Below, piece by piece: positions 51,345 through 60,732 of a stretch of 64,000 nt of DNA. A model generated the notes under the pieces. That model was not told the origin of the DNA and made no database searches. It saw only the letters and a list, made by a program, of their open reading frames with translations. Positions within the stretch are counted from its first letter, which is position 1. Every line of letters starts with the position of its first letter. The position numbers and the translations under genes are program-made. This stretch comes from Frisingicoccus caecimuris (GTDB lineage Bacteria; Bacillota; Clostridia; Lachnospirales; Lachnospiraceae), in assembly GCF_004340975.1 (NCBI RefSeq), contig NZ_SLXA01000002.1:289750-353749 (forward strand), given 5' to 3'.

Positions 51345-52824
51345 TCCGCTCCTCCTCCGACTTATAACGTATTCTCTGGTCTTTTCTGGCAAAAACAGGA
51401 CGTTTTTTTAACTTAAATAAAGGCATTCGTATCAACCCATCCTGAAAATCTCTGTTTTCGTCGGCTTTTACCGCCACATAGGGCATAAGATATGGAATAC
51501 CAAAGCTCTCCAAAGAAGCCAGATGAATCAATACGCTCAGCATTCCCAAAACCACACCGTAAACGCCCAGAAATGCACCGAGCAAAATAAGGTAAAATTT
51601 TACCAGACGAAAAGCCGAGGCGAAGCCTTCGTTCGGTATGGTAAAAGAAGCCAACGCCGTCAGCGCCACAATGATCACGACGATCGGACTGACAATATTG
51701 GCATCCACGGCCGCCTGTCCAATGATCAAACCACCCACGATACCGAGGGCACTGCCCATCGGTCCGGGCAGTCGGATTCCTGCTTCCCTCAAAAGTTCAA
51801 AGGCCAACTCCATCAAAAGCACTTCTACCGGAACCGGAAAAGGCACCCCTTCTCTGGCTGCTGCAAATGAAAGTTCCAGACTGGTCGGCAGCATCTCGGG
51901 GTGAAAGCATGCCACACCGATATAAAAAGCCGGCAGCACCATGGCGATCAAAGCCGCCACATATCTTAAAATACGCACAAAACACACAATGCCCCATCGG
52001 TTATAGTAATCGTCCGCCGCCTGGAAAAAACAGTTCAGCGTCGTCGGCAGGAGCAGCACCATCGGCGAATTATCCACGATGACAGCGATCCGCCCCTCCA
52101 TGACCGAAGACGCCGCCTTATCCGGCCGCTCTGTGGACTGAAACTGGGGAAAAGGAGAATACCATTCTTTCTCTGTCAGTTGTTCCAGGCTGCCGCTGTC
52201 AAAAATTCCATCAATCTTAAACCGTTTCAACCGTTCCTGAATGTCAGACACCAGTTCCGGCCGGGCGATTCCTTCCATGTACATCACCGTAATATCCGTC
52301 TGTGAACGGACGCCAACCTTTGTCTGTAATGTTTTCAACCGGGTATCCCGAATTCGCCGTCGAATCAAAACTGTATTTGCCCGCATGGACTCGGTAAAAC
52401 TGTCCTTTGGTCCCCGCACGGCCACCTCAGATTCAGCGCTCTGGACGCCCCGGGTCGGAAAGTTTTTACTGGATATGATCAAAGCCTTTGGGCAGTCCTC
52501 AAGAAAAATAGCTGTATCCCCTGACAGTACGGCCAGAATAGCATCTTCCAGCGTTTTTGCTTCCTTTGTATCTGCCGTCGTCAGAGCCCGTTCCTGTAAA
52601 AATTCAAAAACATCTGTCTTTGGCATATAATCCAGACTGTACATGATATTTTTCAGGAATTCGCCTTCCACTAAATCTCTGTCGATCATTGAATCCACAT
52701 AGACCACATAAATCGGTAATCCCGTGGCAACCATCTGACGCTGAATCACATCCTGACAGTTCTCAAATCTTTTTTTCAGTTCCTTTATATTGATCTCCAG
52801 CTGACTGGATATATTCATATACAT
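51331..52824 (-). CDS. GerAA-family spore germination protein
   Basis: GerA-type A subunit, about 497 aa. A soluble N-terminal half (about 1-270) with RGPKDSFTES near residue 130, as in GerAA and SpoVAF, is followed by four to six TM helices with PAFYIGVACFHPEMLPT near 300 and PGPMGSALGIVGGLIIGQA near 370. In the spore inner membrane A, B and C subunits form a nutrient receptor and probable ion channel. The GGAGGTGGGG site favours the ATG at 52822-52824; a GTG upstream and an ATG two codons later are alternatives. First gene of a two-gene ger operon. Confidence 0.93.
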   Translation of the reverse strand: MYMNISSQLEINIKELKKRFENCQDVIQRQMVATGLPIYVVYVDSMIDRDLVEGEFLKNIMYSLDYMPKTDVFEFLQERALTTADTKEAKTLEDAILAVLSGDTAIFLEDCPKALIISSKNFPTRGVQSAESEVAVRGPKDSFTESMRANTVLIRRRIRDTRLKTLQTKVGVRSQTDITVMYMEGIARPELVSDIQERLKRFKIDGIFDSGSLEQLTEKEWYSPFPQFQSTERPDKAASSVMEGRIAVIVDNSPMVLLLPTTLNCFFQAADDYYNRWGIVCFVRILRYVAALIAMVLPAFYIGVACFHPEMLPTSLELSFAAAREGVPFPVPVEVLLMELAFELLREAGIRLPGPMGSALGIVGGLIIGQAAVDANIVSPIVVIIVALTALASFTIPNEGFASAFRLVKFYLILLGAFLGVYGVVLGMLSVLIHLASLESFGIPYLMPYVAVKADENRDFQDGLIRMPLFKLKKRPVFARKDQRIRYKSEEERNVFK

Positions 52825-52886
52825 CCCCACCTCCGAACTTTTTAAGCGTCCTTATTTGCGACATGCTCTTTATTCCACCAAAAAAA

Positions 52887-52922
52887 GAAGTCATTGCTCT
52901 AGTCTGTGCAAATGACTCCTTT
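52887..52922. terminator. Terminator between gntR and ger operon
   Basis: Stem AGTCATT (52889-52895) with AATGACT (52911-52917), extended outward by A/T-rich pairs and flanked by A6 and T7. On the minus strand it ends the ispE-gntR message about 15 bp after the gntR stop. Confidence 0.78.
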
Positions 52923-52936
52923 TTTATCACTTATAT

Positions 52937-53629
52937 TTATTTTTTTACGATCAGCGTCTCATCATCATCCTGAATCTTTTTCATCACCGTCAATTCCTGA
53001 TTATAGACATGACGGACGATAATATTTGTCGCTGTATCCTTATCTCTTTTCGAAAGAGCCTCTATGATCGCCTCATGTTCCTCAATAAGTGTCTGGTGGG
53101 CCAGATCATATTTCAGATATTCCAATCGATACCGATACATCTGCTCTCGAAGATTATTCAGCATCTGAATCAATCGCAGATTACCGGTGGCCTTATAAAT
53201 GACATCGTGAAATTCCACATCTCTCTGGGCCTGCAAGGTGATATCATCACCATCCAATGCTTCTTTAAAAGCTTCCTGAGCCTTACGCAGTTCAACAATC
53301 GTATCTTCCTTCATACGTTCACAGGCCAGCTCTGTGGACAGCCGTTCCAGGGAAGAGCGCACTTCCAACACGTCCCTCAGATCCTTTTCCGTAATCTTCG
53401 CAACGATTGCTCCCCGTCTCGGGATCATTAATACAAGGCCTTCCAGTTCCAGCTTACGAATCGCCTCACGAATCGGTGTCCGACTGACGCCGAGCTGTTC
53501 AGCCAGCTGCATCTCCATCAAACGTTCTCCCGGTTCCAGTTCTCCTTTTAAAATTGCCTGGCGAAGTGTGTAGAAAACCACATCCCGCAATGGCAGATAT
53601 TCATTAATATGCATTTGAAAATTATGCAT
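52937..53629 (-). CDS. GntR/FadR-family transcriptional regulator
   Basis: GntR-family regulator of the FadR (FCD) type, about 230 aa. The winged helix reads MQLAEQLGVSRTPIREAIRK, and the all-helical FCD effector domain (about 85-220) carries likely metal or ligand histidines, such as EFHDVIYKATGN. The ATG at 53627-53629 is preferred to a GTG at 53638. It begins about 29 bp after ispE. A perfect TTGTATACAA-containing palindrome in the ispE leader is a typical GntR-family operator, so autoregulation is likely. Confidence 0.9.
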   Translation of the reverse strand: MHNFQMHINEYLPLRDVVFYTLRQAILKGELEPGERLMEMQLAEQLGVSRTPIREAIRKLELEGLVLMIPRRGAIVAKITEKDLRDVLEVRSSLERLSTELACERMKEDTIVELRKAQEAFKEALDGDDITLQAQRDVEFHDVIYKATGNLRLIQMLNNLREQMYRYRLEYLKYDLAHQTLIEEHEAIIEALSKRDKDTATNIIVRHVYNQELTVMKKIQDDDETLIVKK

Positions 53630-53658
53630 TTCTCTCACTTCCTCCTCGTGTACGTTGT

Positions 53659-54537
53659 TTATCGCCTGCTCCGGATATTAAAGGGCTTTACAAGATAAAC
53701 CTGTTTGGCCAGTGTCCCCTTTCTTAAAATATCCCTTGCTTTTGCTCCCTGCGCTTTATCATCAAAAATGCCAAAGACCGTCGGACCGCTGCCGCTCATC
53801 ATGGCATTTATCGCTCCTTCCGAAATCATGATCTCCTTAATCTGCTGAATCTCCGGATGTTCCGGAATCGTTACGGTTTCCAGAACATTCCCCATACACG
53901 ATGCCACACCGGAAAGACTGCCCGACTCCAGAGCTTTTACCATCCCGTCAATATCCGGATGCCGCTTGATCAGGTCCAGCCGCAAATGCTCATAAACATG
54001 TTTCGTTGAAACACTGACCGGCGGTTTTGCAACAAGAATATAACAGTCCGGTAAGGCGGCCACCGGTGTCAGTATCTCGCCGATGCCCTCCGAAAGCACT
54101 GTTCCGCGCATAATGCAATAAGGCACATCTGCGCCAAGCCGTACCCCCCGTTCCATAAGCTGATGTTTTGTCAGCCCAAGCCCGCATATTCGATTGATTC
54201 CATAAAGTACCGCCGCACCATTGGTACTTCCCCCGGCCATTCCAGCAGCCACCGGAATATGCTTTTCAATCTTTATATGCAATCCGCCTGAAATATGAAA
54301 TTCCTCCATCAGCATCCACGCAGCTTTGTATGCAATATTATTTTCATTCACTGGAAGAAAAGGCAGATTAGTTTCCAGCCAAATACCTTCCTGAGGCTTT
54401 TTTTCTATGGATATCCGGTCAAACAACTGAATTGTCTGCATGATCATCCGTACTTCATGATATCCATCCTCACGCCGTCGAAGAACATCCAGTCCCAAAT
54501 TCACCTTTCCAAATGCCTTCATCTGAATCGTATCCAT
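53659..54537 (-). CDS. ispE: CDP-methylerythritol kinase
   Basis: IspE, 292 aa, GHMP kinase that phosphorylates 4-CDP-2-C-methyl-D-erythritol in the MEP isoprenoid pathway. Motifs: FGKVNLGLDVLRRREDGYHE at the N-terminus, the ATP-binding PVAAGMAGGSTNGAAV near residue 90, and the C-terminal MSGSGPTVFGIF. Length typical. GGAAGG precedes the ATG. Cotranscription with a GntR regulator is common in Clostridia. Confidence 0.95.
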   Translation of the reverse strand: MDTIQMKAFGKVNLGLDVLRRREDGYHEVRMIMQTIQLFDRISIEKKPQEGIWLETNLPFLPVNENNIAYKAAWMLMEEFHISGGLHIKIEKHIPVAAGMAGGSTNGAAVLYGINRICGLGLTKHQLMERGVRLGADVPYCIMRGTVLSEGIGEILTPVAALPDCYILVAKPPVSVSTKHVYEHLRLDLIKRHPDIDGMVKALESGSLSGVASCMGNVLETVTIPEHPEIQQIKEIMISEGAINAMMSGSGPTVFGIFDDKAQGAKARDILRKGTLAKQVYLVKPFNIRSRR

Positions 54538-54559
54538 CGCTATTCCTTCCTCTATTGTT

Positions 54560-54573
54560 TTTTGTATACAAAA
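54560..54573. promoter_or_regulatory. GntR-type operator palindrome
   Basis: Perfect 14-bp palindrome TTTTGTATACAAAA in the ispE leader, just downstream of the predicted start site. Its core fits the GntR/FadR-family half-site GTnnAC pattern, and the operon encodes a FadR-type GntR. Confidence 0.65.
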
Positions 54574-54588
54574 TTCATTATATATACA

Positions 54589-54616
54589 ATTATAAAGAAT
54601 CTATTTTTATTTTCAA
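54589..54616 (-). promoter_or_regulatory. ispE-gntR promoter
   Basis: Minus strand TTGAAA (plus 54611-54616), 16 bp, TATAAT (plus 54589-54594). A second TATAAT lies at plus 54577-54582 without a good -35. Confidence 0.5.
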
Positions 54617-54619
54617 GTC

Positions 54620-56188
54620 TTATTTTAAGATTTCCATATTTTTCATAATAAGAATTGGCTGCCCCACCGTTAATTCGTCCCCGGTCAGTTCGTTCACTTC
54701 CCGAATATCCTCCGGTGATGCATAATATTTTTTGGCCAGTGTCCAGATGGAATCTCCCTCCGTTACCACATGTCCGGTCATTCCCGGCATGGCTTCAATC
54801 TTTTCAAAATCCAGCGGTTCTTCCCGGACCTGAGTCACAATCTGTACATTCGTAGATTTAAAAATGGATGCATCCAATGAAATGATCATTTTTACTTCGA
54901 TTTCATCATTGTCCGTCATCGTCGCACTCAACTGTTCCAGACTTGGAAAAATGTCATAAGAATCCTCCGGCCCGATATTTTCTGCTTCCACCGTATAAGA
55001 AAACGGCACGGCCGCTTTCGCCGAATTTACCGGTTTCCGATCATCCGCCGCAATATAAAGAATTCCCAGATAGACAACACCTTCCACAAGAATTCCCTCT
55101 TCACTGACTTCTGTCTGGTCTATTTTTACGCTGGCCTTTGTATGACAGATTTGAAGCATACGCACGCCTTCACTGCCCAAATGGACTTTTTCCCGTACCG
55201 GACACCGGGACTGGTTTTTCAGCACCAGATTATCCATTCGAATCTGCTTTCGCTCCGGAATGAGCGTAACTTTTGGCGAATAAATGTCCTGGAGCAGATT
55301 CAGCGTCTCCTCCTGATAGATATTCATTTCTGCTGCCAGCACTGCCTCGACACCGACAACCCGTGCTTCTCCGTCCTTATCGCTGCGAATATCCAGATTC
55401 AGGTGATCCATATAGATCCTGATATCCGGAATCATTTCCTGAGTGACATCGGAAAGATCAATACGCCCATCCACCGGAACATTCAATTCCACATCATTGA
55501 CCGGATTTTCCAATGTCTCATCCCGATACAATAAAAAAACAGATAGCTGGCCCCGAATCAATACGCCGCCGTCCTGAAGCTTCATTTCCAGATTTTCGAA
55601 ATTTTCCTGATGCCATATGATATCCATCATATTCGGACGGTTAGCCGGAATTGCCGCTTCTTCACGGATACGCAGCTGGTCTTTCTGGCTGATCCAGCGC
55701 TGACTCAGTGTACAGGACCGGTTCTGTGCCCACAGATCCTCGCCATCCTCCATCGCCGTCGCTGCTTCTTCTTCACCCATGCGGACGGCGGTCACATGGA
55801 GTACCACGATTGAACGCACACTGATCTTCCTCGAATTGATCATCCCCGTCCGCAGATCTTCCATATCCCATCGCACACTTAGCTGATCCATCTCCTGGAG
55901 ACCGTCCATATTTATCGTTTCTTCAAACGGTATCGTCCCCTCAATGGATTGGAGCTGATCACTGCCCTCATCTCCCATATACAACACTCCGAAAGCAAGC
56001 TCTCCCCGGATAATGCATTTATCCTTTATCGGTTTTATATCCCGAATGTGCAGAACACCCTTTTCCTGAATCAAACGTTCAATATCCGGTTTTGTATCCG
56101 GTACATTAAAATCATTATCCAGAGTCATCTGAACAGATGCGCTGTTCTTATACATTGGTACCCGGATATATGTTTTTGATAAATTCAT
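54620..56188 (-). CDS. SPOCS (DUF3794) and LysM spore protein
   Basis: Protein of 522 aa with repeated DUF3794/SPOCS beta domains (blocks KCIIRGELAFGVLYM, VLIRGQLSVFLLYRD and ILVEGVVYLGILYIA mark three copies at about residues 60, 210 and 375). A C-terminal LysM domain follows (GHVVTEGDSIWTLAKKYYAS, VGQPILIM, about 465-515). No signal peptide is seen, as for many proteins assembled on the forespore surface. SPOCS-LysM proteins are thought to act in spore envelope or coat assembly in Clostridia. It lies 12 bp after the PrcB-like lipoprotein gene. Confidence 0.88.
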   Translation of the reverse strand: MNLSKTYIRVPMYKNSASVQMTLDNDFNVPDTKPDIERLIQEKGVLHIRDIKPIKDKCIIRGELAFGVLYMGDEGSDQLQSIEGTIPFEETINMDGLQEMDQLSVRWDMEDLRTGMINSRKISVRSIVVLHVTAVRMGEEEAATAMEDGEDLWAQNRSCTLSQRWISQKDQLRIREEAAIPANRPNMMDIIWHQENFENLEMKLQDGGVLIRGQLSVFLLYRDETLENPVNDVELNVPVDGRIDLSDVTQEMIPDIRIYMDHLNLDIRSDKDGEARVVGVEAVLAAEMNIYQEETLNLLQDIYSPKVTLIPERKQIRMDNLVLKNQSRCPVREKVHLGSEGVRMLQICHTKASVKIDQTEVSEEGILVEGVVYLGILYIAADDRKPVNSAKAAVPFSYTVEAENIGPEDSYDIFPSLEQLSATMTDNDEIEVKMIISLDASIFKSTNVQIVTQVREEPLDFEKIEAMPGMTGHVVTEGDSIWTLAKKYYASPEDIREVNELTGDELTVGQPILIMKNMEILK

Positions 56189-56199
56189 AAAAAGCCTCC

Positions 56200-56622
56200 T
56201 TAACTTTTAAATCGAATCGTCTGGTCCACACTTTCAATTTTTATAACAACATAGGGATAAGACGGCACAGCTTCCGTTGCCTCTGATTTTTCCGGACCGA
56301 TCAGATCCGTATCCACCCATATGCCATTTTCTCCCTGATAGACGTCGCCTACCTGTATGCTGTATCCTGATGTTTCCTGCTGCCCATAACCAACAATAAT
56401 ATATGAATAACTTCCGTCATGATATGCCATCTGGAAGGCTTCGTTTTTCCTCTCCTCAATCATGGCTCTTATCTCCTCAGGTAATTCCTCCGCATCCGTT
56501 ACGGTAAATTCCATATCCGACACTTTCTTATCCGACGTGTCAAACATGGAACAGCCGCCTGCCGACAGGCACAGACACAGTGCCGCTAAAACGCTCAAAA
56601 CTCTTCGATACATTCTTCCCAT
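56200..56622 (-). CDS. PrcB-like lipoprotein
   Basis: Small lipoprotein, 140 aa. The signal ends in the lipobox SAGGC near residue 24. The C-terminal part (SYSYIIVGYGQQETSGYSIQ, SYPYVVIKIES) resembles the PrcB C-terminal domain, first noted in a dentilisin complex subunit; such domains are common small extracellular modules of unknown function. It precedes the SPOCS-LysM gene, so a sporulation envelope role is possible. The start has a weak ribosome site, and the in-frame ATG three codons later is an alternative. Confidence 0.78.
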   Translation of the reverse strand: MGRMYRRVLSVLAALCLCLSAGGCSMFDTSDKKVSDMEFTVTDAEELPEEIRAMIEERKNEAFQMAYHDGSYSYIIVGYGQQETSGYSIQVGDVYQGENGIWVDTDLIGPEKSEATEAVPSYPYVVIKIESVDQTIRFKS

Positions 56623-56682
56623 AACCCATGAACCGCCTTTTTTACAAGCTTATGAGTCATGCCGGGTAAATATGCAATAAAA

Positions 56683-56712
56683 AGGAGTCCAGACAACTTT
56701 ATCTGAACTCCT
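56683..56712 (-). terminator. pgcA terminator
   Basis: Stem AGGAGT-C-CAGA (56683-56693) with 56702-56712, one mismatch, 8-nt loop, then T5 on the minus strand, 18 bp after the phosphoglucomutase stop. Confidence 0.8.
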
Positions 56713-56729
56713 CAAACTTTAATATTGAA

Positions 56730-58463
56730 TTAAACCATCGTTGCGATCAACGCATCCAGCGCCTTGCTGACTTCCGATGATTTTGCATCCGCATCCTCCA
56801 TAGAGGTGCCTTTAATTCCATAATAGAACTTAATCTTCGGCTCTGTACCGGAAGGACGTACACATAACCATGCATCATCTGTCAGATCATAATAAAGTAC
56901 ATTGGAACTTGGCAGGCCCGTCGGTCTCACTTCACTGGTCTGAATGTCCACAATCTCATCCTTCTTATAATCCCTTGCGGACATCACCTTTAAACCGGCG
57001 ATTTCCTTCGGCGGGTTCGAACGAAGGGTTTCCATAATGGACTGAATTTTTGCCAATCCTTCGATTCCCGATAAGGAAATGGATTTTACATCATCTTTGT
57101 AGTAGCCATATTTATCATACATGTCCACCATTGCATCCCACAGCGTCTTACCCTGGGTTTTATAGTAAGCGGCAGCTTCGCAGAGAGCCATCGTTGCAAC
57201 AATCGCATCTTTATCTCTCGCATGGGTGCCGATCAGACATCCATAGCTTTCCTCGAAACCAAAGAGATAGGTTCCCTTTCCGCTTGTCTCAAACCCAAGA
57301 ATCTGCTGTCCGATATATTTGAATCCAGTCAAACACTCGATCAAACGGATACCGTAGCCTTTTGCAATAGCATCCGCCATATTCGTTGTTACAATCGTCT
57401 TGATCAATGCGCCATCTTCCGGCAGGCTGCCCTTTAAAGCTTTTATCTGGCTGATCGTATATTCGGCAAGCAGGCAGCCAGACATATTGCCTGTCAGATT
57501 GTGATATTCACCATTCTTATCCTTCACACGAACACCTAGGCGGTCCGCATCCGGGTCTGTGGCCAAAACCAGGTCCGCATCCACTTCTTTTGCAAGCTTC
57601 AGCCCGAGAACGAAAGCTTCGTCAGCTTCCGGATTCGGATAGCTGACCGTCGGAAATTCCCCATCCGGCAGTTCCTGTTCCGGAACAACATAAACATTCT
57701 CAAATCCAAGTTCTTTTAAGATTCGGCGTGCCGGGATATTTCCCGTACCATGAAGCGGTGTATAGACAATCTTTAAATCTTTTCCCATCGCCTGAATAGC
57801 TTCCGGATGTTTTACCTGCTCTTTCAGACGGCTAATATACTTATCATCAATATCCTTGCCGATAATGGTGCAAAGACCTGCTTTAACAGCTTCATCCTTA
57901 TCCATCGTTAAAACATCATTATAATCGGTCACGGCCTGAACTTCACCCATGATACCGCTGTCGTGGGGCGGTGTGATCTGCGCGCCGTCTTCCCAGTATA
58001 CTTTATAACCATTATATTCCGGCGGATTATGGCTTGCCGTAATGTTAATCCCGGCAATACATCCAAGTTCACGTACGGCAAAAGACAATTCCGGCGTCGG
58101 TCTTAAAGACTCAAACAAGTAAGCTTTAATTCCATTTGCCGCCAGGCAAAGTGCTGCTTCCGAAGCAAATTCCGGTGACATACGCCGGGAATCAAATGCA
58201 ATCGCCACACCTTTGGATTCTCCATGCTGTTTCTTTATGTAATTGGCCAGTCCCTGCGTTGTCTTACGCACGGTGTAAATGTTCATACGATTTGTACCGG
58301 CACCGATAATGCCTCGAAGACCTGCGGTACCAAATTCCAAATCCTTATAAAAACGTTCTTTAATCTCTTTATCATCTGCCTTAATGCTTAACAGTTCTGC
58401 CTTTGTCCCTTCATCAAAATATGGGTTTGCCAGCCAGGACTCATATATCTCCTTGTAGTCCAT
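56730..58463 (-). CDS. pgcA: Phospho-sugar mutase (phosphoglucomutase)
   Basis: Alpha-D-phosphohexomutase, 577 aa, size and layout of Gram-positive alpha-phosphoglucomutase PgcA. Catalytic serine loop GINITASHNPPEYNGYKVYW begins near residue 135, the metal-binding DPDADRLGVRV near 295, the sugar loop GFEESYG near 395 and the phosphate-binding RPSGTEPKIKFYYG near 535. It interconverts glucose-1- and glucose-6-phosphate for cell-wall and storage glycan synthesis. The longest frame opens 23 codons earlier, but GGAGGAG lies just before the ATG at 58461-58463. Confidence 0.94.
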   Translation of the reverse strand: MDYKEIYESWLANPYFDEGTKAELLSIKADDKEIKERFYKDLEFGTAGLRGIIGAGTNRMNIYTVRKTTQGLANYIKKQHGESKGVAIAFDSRRMSPEFASEAALCLAANGIKAYLFESLRPTPELSFAVRELGCIAGINITASHNPPEYNGYKVYWEDGAQITPPHDSGIMGEVQAVTDYNDVLTMDKDEAVKAGLCTIIGKDIDDKYISRLKEQVKHPEAIQAMGKDLKIVYTPLHGTGNIPARRILKELGFENVYVVPEQELPDGEFPTVSYPNPEADEAFVLGLKLAKEVDADLVLATDPDADRLGVRVKDKNGEYHNLTGNMSGCLLAEYTISQIKALKGSLPEDGALIKTIVTTNMADAIAKGYGIRLIECLTGFKYIGQQILGFETSGKGTYLFGFEESYGCLIGTHARDKDAIVATMALCEAAAYYKTQGKTLWDAMVDMYDKYGYYKDDVKSISLSGIEGLAKIQSIMETLRSNPPKEIAGLKVMSARDYKKDEIVDIQTSEVRPTGLPSSNVLYYDLTDDAWLCVRPSGTEPKIKFYYGIKGTSMEDADAKSSEVSKALDALIATMV

Positions 58464-58559
58464 TGGAATCTCCTCCTTATAATTTGAAACTCTCTGTGTT
58501 TCTATTATACCTGATTTCTCACAAAAATGCACTATTTTTTTGAATTCTTTACTTAATTT

Positions 58560-59576
58560 TTAGGCAAATTGTCCGATTTTTTCACAAAATGCTTCAATTT
58601 CTGACAAAAAAGCCTTTCTCTCATTCTTTTCCTGAATAAGTTTATTCAGCTTATCCATGTTCTGAGCAGACATCCAGCTCTTCCTTGAATTCTGATACCG
58701 GTTGGCAATCTTCCAAAACTTCTCAGGAAACACCATCATACCATAAAGGCAGCGCACCTGACCGTAGTTTAACGGCATCACCCGATGATAGGTCTTTAGC
58801 ATTGCCATACCCAGTCCCGGATTCCAACGGTTCTTTTCCAGCATCTTCCGCATGAACACATATAAATCATATACCTGAAGCTCCACATGCATCTGATCAA
58901 ATCGGACCAATGCCATATCACTGCGTGTGACAAGAATATTGTGCTGCGTGTAATCTCCATGACACAACCGCTGCTGGCCGCGGCTTTTCTCATACATTTC
59001 GGTATAACCCGCATCTGAAAAAACTTCCTGAGCTCTGGCCCCGGCCTCATCAAACTCTTGATAAACCTCCATAAATCTCCGGTCAAAGGCATTTTTCTGT
59101 TTTTTCCGGTAAATATAGTTCCGAATGGTTTTCAGCTCCCGACGGCGGCGGGCCATCTCATCCAAGAAATTTTCCTGGCAGAACACCTCATAAAACTCTT
59201 CATTTCGTGTGATATCATGCATTCCCTTGTGCATACCTGCCATATGTGCTACCGCCTTTAAAATTTCCTCTTTGTCCCGTGTACTGCATTCCCTGCCTTC
59301 ATACCAGTCTGTCAGGACATAATTCTGTCCTTCATCATCCGGTGTCAGATATGCCCCCTCCTGATTGGCCATAAACTGGTCTATGTAAACATACCCCCGC
59401 TCCCTTAAGCATGCCTTGACCATCATTTCCCATTGGAGATGCTTCGGCGATCCATGATAAACGCGGAGCAGCTTTAATCCCTGATCCGTCTCACATAACC
59501 AGGCGCCTCTCCCCCGGTACAGGCGTTTTATTTCCAGATGATAACATGCCAACAGTTCTCTGATTTTTTCTTCCAA
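58560..59576 (-). CDS. CotS/CotI-family spore coat kinase-like protein
   Basis: Protein kinase/aminoglycoside phosphotransferase-fold protein of the CotS/YutH spore-coat type, 338 aa. Recognisable kinase features are the catalytic-loop LCHGDYTQHNILV near residue 215 and VRFDQMHVELQVYDLY near 240, where the usual DFD metal motif is only partly kept. Bacillus CotS-family proteins are coat-associated and CotH-like activity is not implied. It starts with TTG at 59574-59576. GGAGGG is 8 nt upstream, buried in a long hairpin. It is 79 bp after asnA. Confidence 0.85.
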   Translation of the reverse strand: MEEKIRELLACYHLEIKRLYRGRGAWLCETDQGLKLLRVYHGSPKHLQWEMMVKACLRERGYVYIDQFMANQEGAYLTPDDEGQNYVLTDWYEGRECSTRDKEEILKAVAHMAGMHKGMHDITRNEEFYEVFCQENFLDEMARRRRELKTIRNYIYRKKQKNAFDRRFMEVYQEFDEAGARAQEVFSDAGYTEMYEKSRGQQRLCHGDYTQHNILVTRSDMALVRFDQMHVELQVYDLYVFMRKMLEKNRWNPGLGMAMLKTYHRVMPLNYGQVRCLYGMMVFPEKFWKIANRYQNSRKSWMSAQNMDKLNKLIQEKNERKAFLSEIEAFCEKIGQFA

Positions 59577-59583
59577 AAGAAAT

Positions 59584-59633
59584 CCCTCCCAGATATGTTA
59601 AAAGACAGTGTCTATTTAACATATGAAGGAGGG
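59584..59633 (-). promoter_or_regulatory. Hairpin covering the cotS-like ribosome site
   Basis: A nearly perfect 50-nt hairpin. CCCTCC/GGAGGG closes it (59584-59589 with 59628-59633). ATATGTTAAA/TTTAACATAT (59593-59602, 59615-59624) forms the middle. AGAC/GTCT (59603-59606, 59610-59613) tops it with a 3-nt loop. On the minus strand the 3' GGAGGG is the ribosome site of the cotS-like gene, so the hairpin would hide it. It may also terminate asnA, because TTTCTTTT follows. Confidence 0.75.
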
Positions 59634-59655
59634 TTCCATCATATTCTCAAATACC

Positions 59656-60690
59656 TTACAGTAAATGAACGCCTTTGCTCTCCAGTGCTGCCGCCACTTC
59701 ATCCGGCCACACAGAGGCAATGACTTCTCCAATGTGAGCTTTTCTTAAATAGAACATACAGATTCGGGCCTGACCGATGCCGCCGCCGATGGTATATGGT
59801 AACTCACCATCCAACAGCGCTTTATGGAACATTAAATCCTTACGCTCCGTACAGCCCCGTACTTCAAGCTGTTGCATTAAAGATACTTCATCCACACGAA
59901 TACCCATGGATGAAAGCTCGAAAGCCGTATCCAAAAGCGGATAATAAACAAGAATGTCTCCGTTCAATTCCCAGTCATCATAATCCGGCGCCCGTCCATC
60001 ATGAATTTCTCCCGAACCTAACACACCTCCGATTTTCATTAAAAATACCGCACCTTTCAGACGTACGATTTCCCGCTCTCTCTCCTTTGGTGTCAAATTG
60101 GGATACATATCTTCAAGTTCCTGAGTCGTAATAAAAGTAATCTCCGGAGGCAGCATTTCCTCAATATACTCGTACTGTATGGCCATATATTTTTCGGTAT
60201 TTTTCAGAGCCTTGTAAACCTTACGAACAATCCCTTTCAACGTTTCCTCATTCCGTTCTTCCTTGTCGATAATCCGTTCCCAATCCCATTGGTCCACAAG
60301 AATGGAATGGAGATGATCCGTATCCTCATCCCGCCGAATCGCATACATATCCGCATAAAGGCCTTCACCATGCTTAAAGCCGTACCGCTTCAGAGCAAAC
60401 CGTTTCCATTTTGCCAGAGAATGGACAATCTCCACTTCCCTGTCCTCCTGTTCCCGTACCCCAAAGCTTACTGGTCGTTCCACGCCATTTAATGTATCAT
60501 TTAAACCACTTTCCGGATATACAAAAAAAGGGGCTGAAACACGGGTCAGGTTCAACTGTCTGGCCAGCTCCTTTTCAAAAAAGTCCTTTACACATTTAAT
60601 CGCAACTTCTGTTTCACGAATATTCAGAGGCGATTCATAGCCCTCCGGTACCCACGATGGATTCATATTATTCACCATAGCCGCATTCAT
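59656..60690 (-). CDS. asnA: Aspartate--ammonia ligase
   Basis: AsnA, 344 aa, class II aminoacyl-tRNA-synthetase-like fold, makes asparagine from aspartate, ammonia and ATP. Blocks: VSAPFFVYPESGLNDTLNGV near residue 55, SLAKWKRFAL near 90, LHSILVDQWDWE near 125 and C-terminal GGGIGQARICMFYLRK near 310. Length typical (330-345 aa). The AAGGAG upstream is 15 nt away, so the exact start among the clustered ATGs is uncertain. No T-box was seen in its leader. Confidence 0.94.
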   Translation of the reverse strand: MNAAMVNNMNPSWVPEGYESPLNIRETEVAIKCVKDFFEKELARQLNLTRVSAPFFVYPESGLNDTLNGVERPVSFGVREQEDREVEIVHSLAKWKRFALKRYGFKHGEGLYADMYAIRRDEDTDHLHSILVDQWDWERIIDKEERNEETLKGIVRKVYKALKNTEKYMAIQYEYIEEMLPPEITFITTQELEDMYPNLTPKEREREIVRLKGAVFLMKIGGVLGSGEIHDGRAPDYDDWELNGDILVYYPLLDTAFELSSMGIRVDEVSLMQQLEVRGCTERKDLMFHKALLDGELPYTIGGGIGQARICMFYLRKAHIGEVIASVWPDEVAAALESKGVHLL

Positions 60691-60732
60691 TCTGCCGGCT
60701 ATATGCTCCTTTCTTCCATTTTTTACCTTCTT

